Shown piece after piece: positions 58,545 to 64,000 of a DNA stretch of 64,000 bases. The position numbers were made by a program, and so were the translations under genes. The DNA is from Heloderma charlesbogerti (taxonomy: Eukaryota; Chordata; Lepidosauria; Squamata; Helodermatidae), in contig JANEZZ010000399.1 in assembly GCA_026122225.1 (NCBI GenBank), positions 1,684,001 through 1,748,000 of the forward strand, in the 5' to 3' direction. The stretch's first letter is position 1. Every line of letters begins with the position of its first letter. Below the pieces are notes generated by a model. The model was not told the origin of the DNA, searched no databases, and saw only the letters and a program-made list of their open reading frames with translations.

Positions 58545-58740
58545 AGTGTCTTAGATAGAATATTGGGCATCAGTCAGGAAGACCTCGATTCAAATCCTCC
58601 CTAAGCCACAGAACTCACTGGGTGAGCTGGTGCTGTCAATATCGCTCCAACTTATGCTATCTCACAAGGATTAAACATGGGGAAGCATTTACACTGCCCT
58701 AAGCTCCTTTGAAGAAGGGTGGAATAAAAATGTAGTATGT
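58545..58740 (+). mobile_element. MIR/CORE-type SINE
   Basis: AGTCAGGAAGACCTCGATTC then AAATCCTCCCTAAGCCACAG gives a B-box-like region, followed by AACTCACTGGGTGAGCTGG, a CTATCTCACAAGGATTAAAC core and the end CCCTAAGCTCCTTTGAAGAA with GGGTGGAATAAAAATGTA. This is the forward equivalent of the copy at 38006. Confidence 0.75.
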
Positions 58741-59180
58741 AAAAACAAAACTTGTGGTGCTGGTATTGACTTGCAAAGCTCTAAATTGGTCTGGGAGGAG
58801 CATAGCTTAGAGAATGCATCCTCTTTTTGGAAATGTTCAGGTATGTTTTTGCTCTAGGTGCCTTCTTTATCAGGTTAGACCAACCTTTAAGAGAACGTAA
58901 CAGCAAGACCTTTTCTACTGTGGGACCTTCCTTGTGGAATGTTCTCCCTCAGGAAGTCTACACGGCATCTTTCCTGGATGGATTTCAGCCAGGGGGTGGG
59001 GTGGGGGACAAACCTAAGGTCTGTTTTATCCCACCAGATCTCTGTGGTGTAGTGTAAGCCAGGACTGCTGGCTGTTTTGTTCTGAGCTATTTTATTTTCT
59101 AATATGTTTCTAATAGCTGCATTCTTTTTCTGGTGTTCTTGGTGCTATAAGCCACTGTGATGACCCTCTGGTTGGAAATA
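58741..59180 (+). mobile_element. L2-type LINE fragment
   Basis: Encodes VVLVLTCKALNWSGRS-like sequence after the start (TGGTGCTGGTATTGACTTGC), then ERNSKTFSTVGPSLWNVLPQ and EVYTASFLDGFQ near 58900-58990, corresponding to RRRAFSAVAPRLWNELPGEV in the 14711 frame. The 3' part contains AAGCCACTGTGATGACCCTC and GAAATATGGGTTAAAAGG. Confidence 0.7.
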
Positions 59181-60219
59181 TGGGTTAAAAGGAGGGGCAG
59201 GAAACCAAAAATAATAAATAACTTTGATAATAATTCTACCCACCACCCCCATTATTGATGGCTGAAGGGAGCTCAGATGTAGTAGAGGTTGCTTCTGCCA
59301 CTGGAGAGAAGCTCTGATGGAAGGGGACTCTGTGCCGGTGAAGCCCACCATGCGGGTGGAAAGCTAGTGCTAGCAGTTTTCCAACTGGCAGCAGCAGGCG
59401 TAAAACATCAAAAAGAGCATTCCATGGGTGGGTCAGTGCTGCCTTTGAATCTGCTGGATCAAAATCCACTCTGTCCGTGGGGCTGGCGTAGAAAAATTCC
59501 AGATGAAAAAAAGATGACCATTATTCTCCAACCTTTTACACAGACCACCACAAGGCGGCAGGATTAGTGGATTAGACAATATAATCCCCGTACACTGCTC
59601 TAACGAGCTTCTTGATTACTCTTGAGAACACACCAGAAAATTATGAACCTTCTCTCACCCAGATTTCACCTCTTAGGCCTGACCTGCATGTCTGCATTCA
59701 AAATGGTAAAATCTTCAAGTTAACTTGATCACCTCATTTCTGCAAGTCATTTGTGTAAAAGAGCCCCATGTAACAAAACTCAATGCCTAACAGATTGCTA
59801 ATTTCAGCTGCTGCACCAACAGCAAGTATATACACAACTAGATAGATGCAACTATCCATAACCTAGACTAGCCATGCCAGTAGGATTGCTGATCTGTTTC
59901 TAGCTCTGCTCCTGTGCCTTGAACAGGAGCCTGAAAAAAAAAACAAATGTGAACCTTTTTCTAGTATGGCATGGAGATAAAATGATGGAAAAAGCTTCAC
60001 TTACTTAATTTCTGCATGCCAAGATGCTGTTAATGGTCCAGAAACTGGATCAGTTAAAAAAAAAAAAGAAGTGGCAACCTCACATGCACTTATTCTCTGC
60101 ACCTGCAGGATGTAAGGTTTCGCTGCTTAGCAACTACTTGAGTAGCCAAACACACTGCACATTATCGGATAGGCATACTTTTCCCTGTGGGAGTAGATAT
60201 CACATTTAAGTTCAATTAA
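59181..60219. other. Unclassified intergenic sequence
   Basis: No assignable gene. Chance frames at 59236-59567 overlap on both strands. Confidence 0.5.
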
Positions 60220-60560
60220 GATCATGACAAGCCATAGTTAAGAAAGACTGACTATGATTTGGTTTGGTGTGTGAGTTTGAAAGCCATAACTTGCAGTTGG
60301 CCAGCAAACCAGCACCAGAATGTATTAGTTGAAATGGATTTGCTGAGCACAGTTTGTGCTAAGCATTGTTTGGTGTCATCTGAAATTACAAACCACAATT
60401 ATGGCCAATTCTTTGCTTCCAAAGGTCACTAAACCTAGAGAAAGGAGTAATGCACAGATTACTCCTTGGATCTGCAGCCAAGCAGATCCAAACTATGATT
60501 TACTAAAATGTTAGGAAGCTCAAACTATGGTTAACCAGATTGTCTGAACTGAGGCATAGA
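60220..60560. mobile_element. Possible foldback element
   Basis: GACAAGCCATAGTTAAGAAA on the left and CTCAAACTATGGTTAACCAG on the right are approximate inverted partners; internal GGTTTGGTGTGTGAG and AATTACAAACCACAATTATG add a second, imperfect pair. It ends with TTGTCTGAACTGAG, similar to other foldbacks in the window. Confidence 0.45.
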
Positions 60561-61379
60561 GAAACTTACATCTGAAGGAGCATTCAGATAAAGCATAATG
60601 TGAAAGTTAAAAAGTCAATCCCAATGCAGGACAGGGGGGGAAAGAATGTGCTTAGCTATCTCCCACTGAAATCAATAGAGCATTAATGTGCTTAACTTTG
60701 GCTGCTGCTTTAGTGTGAATTTAGCTCAGATTTATAAGGAAGAATTTTTCAAAAACTAAATACAATGAGGGGATCTCCAAAATGAAGTTCACAAAAATGA
60801 TTAGAACATGAGTAAATCTGGTAATATTTTATACATTGGTTAAGAAAAGGAACAGTTACCACGTTCTTTTCAATCTCAAGACAAACAGAAGCTAAAATAA
60901 ATCTTTACAATATAATTATTCATCCACTGAAAGTTATCTTTTAATCTCAGATATGTGCAGCTCAAGGTGACAGACTTAATGATTGACAATTCATAATGCC
61001 TTCAAGGGAAACAAACCAATCAGAGGTGTGCCTTCACCATGGCTGCTTTATTTTTTTTTTTTAATGTATCAGTTTCTGAAGAGTTTACTGATTAGGAAAG
61101 TATGCATACAAACACCATTTTCATCCCTATCCATTACAAACTTGAAAACAGACACATGCACACACACTTCATTTTGTTGTTCAAAAATAGAAATCACCCA
61201 TTTTGGAGGGATGAAGACTGGGAATAATCACTCAGTAGCCATCATACCAAATTACAGGGGCCTTTCACTCAGAGGATATTTCCAAAGGTTTGGAATCATG
61301 AAACCTGTAAACAAAATCTGTGGAGCAGATAAAATTTTAAATGGCACAATGCAATTAAAGCTGAATTCAATTTGAGTGC
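60561..61379. other. Unclassified intergenic sequence
   Basis: It contains a poly-T tract at 61049-61062. The 130-codon frame at 60983-61375 has no recognised domain. Confidence 0.45.
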
Positions 61380-61700
61380 ACCCCTGTCCATCTGTCAGAG
61401 GGAAACAAAAGCTGAGAAGCTCCATTATTGCTGAATCCCTGCTCTTGTTAATTTGCTTGCTGAGAGATTTCAATTTCTAGGAAGTGCACAAATTAGTGTT
61501 CAGCCAGGGCTAGATCCTCAGTAAGTATAAGCAGATGGTGAAAATCAGCCCTAATCAAGTGGCCAAAGCCTCCCCGTGTCTGATTAAGGTATTTTAATCC
61601 TTTCCCATTGCCAGCTTTAAAACAAATATTCAGATGGGATTTCTTTTAATATTCAGTACTCTTTAATAAACAGGAATGAAATTGCATTTCTATATAGAGA
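61380..61700. promoter_or_regulatory. Candidate conserved non-coding element (inferred)
   Basis: Repeat-free sequence of mixed composition: CTTGTTAATTTGCTTGCTGA, AGCCCTAATCAAGTGGCC, GTCTGATTAAGGTATTTTAA. Several homeodomain-type TAAT cores and an AATCAAGTGG NK-type motif. Inference only. Confidence 0.28.
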
Positions 61701-61884
61701 AAACTTTTATTCAAATAAATGTTTTTGTATCAACCAGTGCCCATTAAGAATATTCTATCCTGATCAATTTTGTTTTTGTTTTAATCTAAAAGGTGATTTG
61801 GCTTTAGCTGTTAAAACCAACATATTTTGTTTGCTGTGCTACTGTATTGTTCTTTCCAGAATTTGTTAAAGAATGTCCTAGATG

Positions 61885-61985
61885 TTCTAGGCTGCAAATC
61901 TATACCGATGTACCAGGGAATAAGCTCCACTGAACACAGGGGACTTACTTCCAAGTCAACATATATAGGATTGCACTGTTGGTCT
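61885..61985. mobile_element. CAATCCTAT-family palindromic MITE
   Basis: CTGCAAATCTATACCGATGT on the left and ACATATATAGGATTGCACTG on the right flank the pair GGGAATAAGCTCCACTGAAC and GGGGACTTACTTCCAAGT, a diverged palindrome of the same layout as 45395. Confidence 0.7.
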
Positions 61986-62139
61986 TGAAAGACACAACAA
62001 CTGCATCATATTTTGCCTGAAATATTCATCTTTCAGACCAGAAAAGATAAACCACTTTTATACTAATATCACTAACACCGCAGTGAAAATGTCCAAATCA
62101 CAAATACCTTCTAGGCTGACATTTGGCATTTGTGAAATG

Positions 62140-62518
62140 AAGACCTAGTTTGCACGTCACAGCCAATTCCTGGGTTGTTTAATCCAGAAATTGGTATGAG
62201 TGCACAAGAACCAGCCAGCACGCTGCCTCTCACCCATTCGCCATTTCCATTTTCAATTAACTACTGTTTTTGTTTTCAATTAACAATCTGTGATGTCCAA
62301 ACAACCCAGAGTTAACCCAACAAGTGCACATGGTTTATTGTTGGGTTAACTCTGAGTTGTTTAACCCATAAATAACCCAGAGTTTCCATGTTTGCACATC
62401 ACAGAACAACCCAGGAATGGAGAGTGGGCAGGAGGCAGAATACTCGCTCTTGCACACCCCCTGCCAATTCCTGTGTTAAACAACTCAAGGATTCACCGTG
62501 ATGTGAACCAGCTCAAAG
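62140..62518. mobile_element. Foldback element with internal palindromes
   Basis: CCTAGTTTGCACGTCACAGC on the left pairs approximately with GTGATGTGAACCAGCTC on the right. In the middle AACAACCCAGAGTTAACCCA is followed by the mirrored TGGGTTAACTCTGAGTTGTT around a short spacer. It shares the GTGAACCAG end with the GGTTCACAC family. Confidence 0.7.
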
Positions 62519-62644
62519 ATTTATTTGGAAATAATTATTACTAAAAATAGAAAGGAATGTGATTCAGTCTCGCAAAGTATTATGGGGCAGAATCCAGTCC
62601 AAGTGAGAACCTTTCATACCCACTGATTTAAGATGTAACTGATA

Positions 62645-62750
62645 GAATTTATAATGGAAACCCATGCATATTTACTCAGAAGTAAGTCGCACTTTGTTCA
62701 ATGGATTTTACTACCAGATAAGTATATGTAGAATTGCAACCTTAAAGAGG
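62645..62750. mobile_element. CAATCCTAT-family palindromic MITE
   Basis: CCCATGCATATTTACTCAGA then AGTAAGTCGCACTTTGTTCA on the left mirrors ATGGATTTTACTACCAGATA and AGTATATGTAGAATTGCAAC on the right. Same family as 45395. Confidence 0.72.
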
Positions 62751-63059
62751 CTTGGTTCTATGTGGATTGTGCCCATGGTAATATATCAGTGGAAATTTGT
62801 GTATGCAAGTTGTTGGTTTGTTGACATAAAATAAATCAAGTATTATTTTCACAAGAGTCTTCTGTTATTTGACCCTTGTGTTTCATGTTAATACAAAATA
62901 GACTTCTGAACAGAAATCAGATGCTCATTTCTCTCCAGTGTAGAAGAGATATCCACATTACTTCCAAATTCAAGCAACAGTTGATTTAAGACCTGCATGT
63001 GAAAGTTCTCGAAGTCAGAAAGTACGACTCAGTGTAATTGTACAGGCTAAAAGTAAAAG

Positions 63060-63260
63060 CTATTTATTTATTTGATTTATATCTCGTTCTTCCTCATAAA
63101 GAGTCCAGTACAGTTAACAATCTATATAAAACACAATACACCACAAAAACAACATTAAAATCATGATTCTAAAATCACAAATATATTTTAAAATACAATA
63201 AAACTATCAGTACAATTGATCAATCTCTGATTTAAAGCTAAAGTTCAAATCTTACCTCAG
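63060..63260 (-). mobile_element. LINE 3' end, reverse
   Basis: TTTATTTATTTGATTTATATC tail-like start (TTTATTTATTTGATTTATAT), then CTCGTTCTTCCTCATAAAGA, GTTAACAATCTATATAAAAC and further A-rich 3' UTR. L2/CR1-superfamily layout; subfamily unclear. Confidence 0.55.
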
Positions 63261-63269
63261 TAGGGAACT

Positions 63270-63660
63270 CAATAGCTAACCTTAGGGAATCCACACCTTG
63301 GTCAGCCTGCTAGTGTAATATCAGGGAGAAGAACAGATGACCTACTTTACAGGGTTCTTTTAAAGAATTACAGTAGGGGGCCAAGGATGGCATGACTGTA
63401 TGGAAAGTTTATTTGGTCATAATTAGTTGTCTAGGCTAATGGTTAATACAATAAATTTGATGAAGGTGAACTTACTTAGCCTGCCATGTAATATGGGGGA
63501 GAATACTGACCTACTTCACAGAGTTGTTGTAAACTTTACAATGTAAAGAACTGCAATAATGTACCAAGGATGGTATTTTACACCACTTAAAATTCTTAGC
63601 CACGTTGACTTCCTTTTGAAGGAAAAAGCAGGGTACAAATACATGATGACGACGACGACA
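63270..63660 (+). mobile_element. Two MIR-like SINE fragments in tandem
   Basis: CCTACTTTACAGGGTTCTTT (near 63340) and CCTACTTCACAGAGTTGTTG (near 63512) are two copies of the CORE-type segment, each preceded by CAGCCTGCTAGTGTAATAT or TAGCCTGCCATGTAATAT and followed by CCAAGGATGG. The second ends in GCAGGGTACAAATACATGAT and (GAC)n at 63646-63660. The parallel layout suggests a duplication or two insertions of one family. Confidence 0.5.
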
Positions 63661-63945
63661 GTAACATTAACTGAAAATTATAGGGGAGAATTAAACCTAA
63701 CTTTCTATTCCTTATAAAGGAATAGAAAATAACAGTCTGAAGACCCAGTCTTTTGTTCCTCATAATTTCATAACGCTGTGGGACTCTACCAGGCTCCAAG
63801 CAGCTTCAAGATATTATGCAGGCGAAAGCATGGGACTAGACTACTATACCAGGCGAAGCCATCAGAGGAGACAGCAAATTAGAAGCTCAAGAAAGATCAT
63901 CATTCTTAAGGTTTGTCCAGAGGTCTGAATGTTATGGGGACAGGC
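63661..63945. other. Unclassified sequence
   Basis: No assignable feature up to the terminal dinucleotide repeat. Confidence 0.5.
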
Positions 63946-63947
63946 CA

Positions 63948-63970
63948 GTGTGTGTGTGTGTGTGTGTGTT
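63948..63970. repeat. (GT)n simple repeat
   Basis: About eleven GT units near the window end. Confidence 0.9.
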
Positions 63971-64000
63971 AAAGACTTGAGTCCAAAACCTCACATAAAG

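Noticed and set aside
1..64000. CRISPR array, bacterial operon or phage
   Set aside because: Spacing and content of repeats fit eukaryotic transposons; there are no regular repeat-spacer units or dense coding sequence.

Overview
The window looks like intergenic DNA from a squamate reptile (lizard or snake). This rests on AT-rich vertebrate-type sequence combined with a characteristic repeat mixture: young BovB (RTE-clade) LINEs with an (AAC)n tail, CR1 LINEs ending in ATTCTATG-type 3' repeats, an L2/CR1-superfamily LINE ending in (GAAT)n, a tRNA-Ala-like SINE, MIR/CORE-like SINEs, hAT and TA-flanked DNA transposons, and several palindromic MITE-like families. The lineage call is an inference from repeats, not from a host gene. 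I recognise no host protein-coding exon, no rRNA or functional tRNA gene, and no CRISPR array. The only long open reading frames are retrotransposon reverse-transcriptase frames.

Layout. 1-2.2 kb: unclassified AT-rich DNA with one old RTE/BovB-type 3' end. 2.25-5.45 kb: a decayed CR1 LINE split by a BovB insertion. 6-14.5 kb: SINE fragments, short palindromic MITEs and unclassified sequence. 14.8-16.2 kb: an L2-type LINE with a 430-codon frame whose motif A has lost its catalytic aspartate. 16.5 kb: a perfect 22-bp hairpin. 19.5-20.1 kb: a TA-flanked DNA transposon with good terminal repeats. 22.4-22.9 kb: a possible LINE endonuclease remnant. 24.5 kb: a tRNA-derived SINE. 24.7-30.6 kb: largely repeat-poor sequence that may hold conserved non-coding elements. 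30.7-33.1 kb: a palindromic element, a 300-bp hAT element and two L2 fragments. 35.0-38.2 kb: LINE remnants, a clean CR1 RT fragment cut off by a 915-bp element built of nested palindromes (the most unusual item in the window), and a MIR-like SINE. 39.8-41.8 kb: LINE and CR1 3' ends. 43.3-44.5 kb: two adjacent foldback elements, the second holding a 565-bp solo LTR with a perfect 5-bp duplication. 44.8-46.9 kb: small DNA-element remnants, a minisatellite and a CR1 end. 47.3-49.2 kb: a 1.86-kb hAT-like element. 49.5-51.5 kb: a BovB copy with a 617-codon frame on the minus strand. 51.5-64 kb: mostly unclassified DNA with LINE 3' ends, an L1 remnant, MIR-like SINEs, palindromic MITEs and two more stretches that could be conserved non-coding DNA.

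How the parts relate: they do not form a pathway. The window reads as layers of transposition, with nested insertions giving relative ages (BovB into CR1; LTR into foldback; palindromic element into or against CR1; L1 next to or into L2). BovB is the family with the longest preserved frame, followed by L2 and the CR1 fragment at 36.5 kb. Gaps between repeats may contain distal regulatory elements, but this cannot be shown without alignment.
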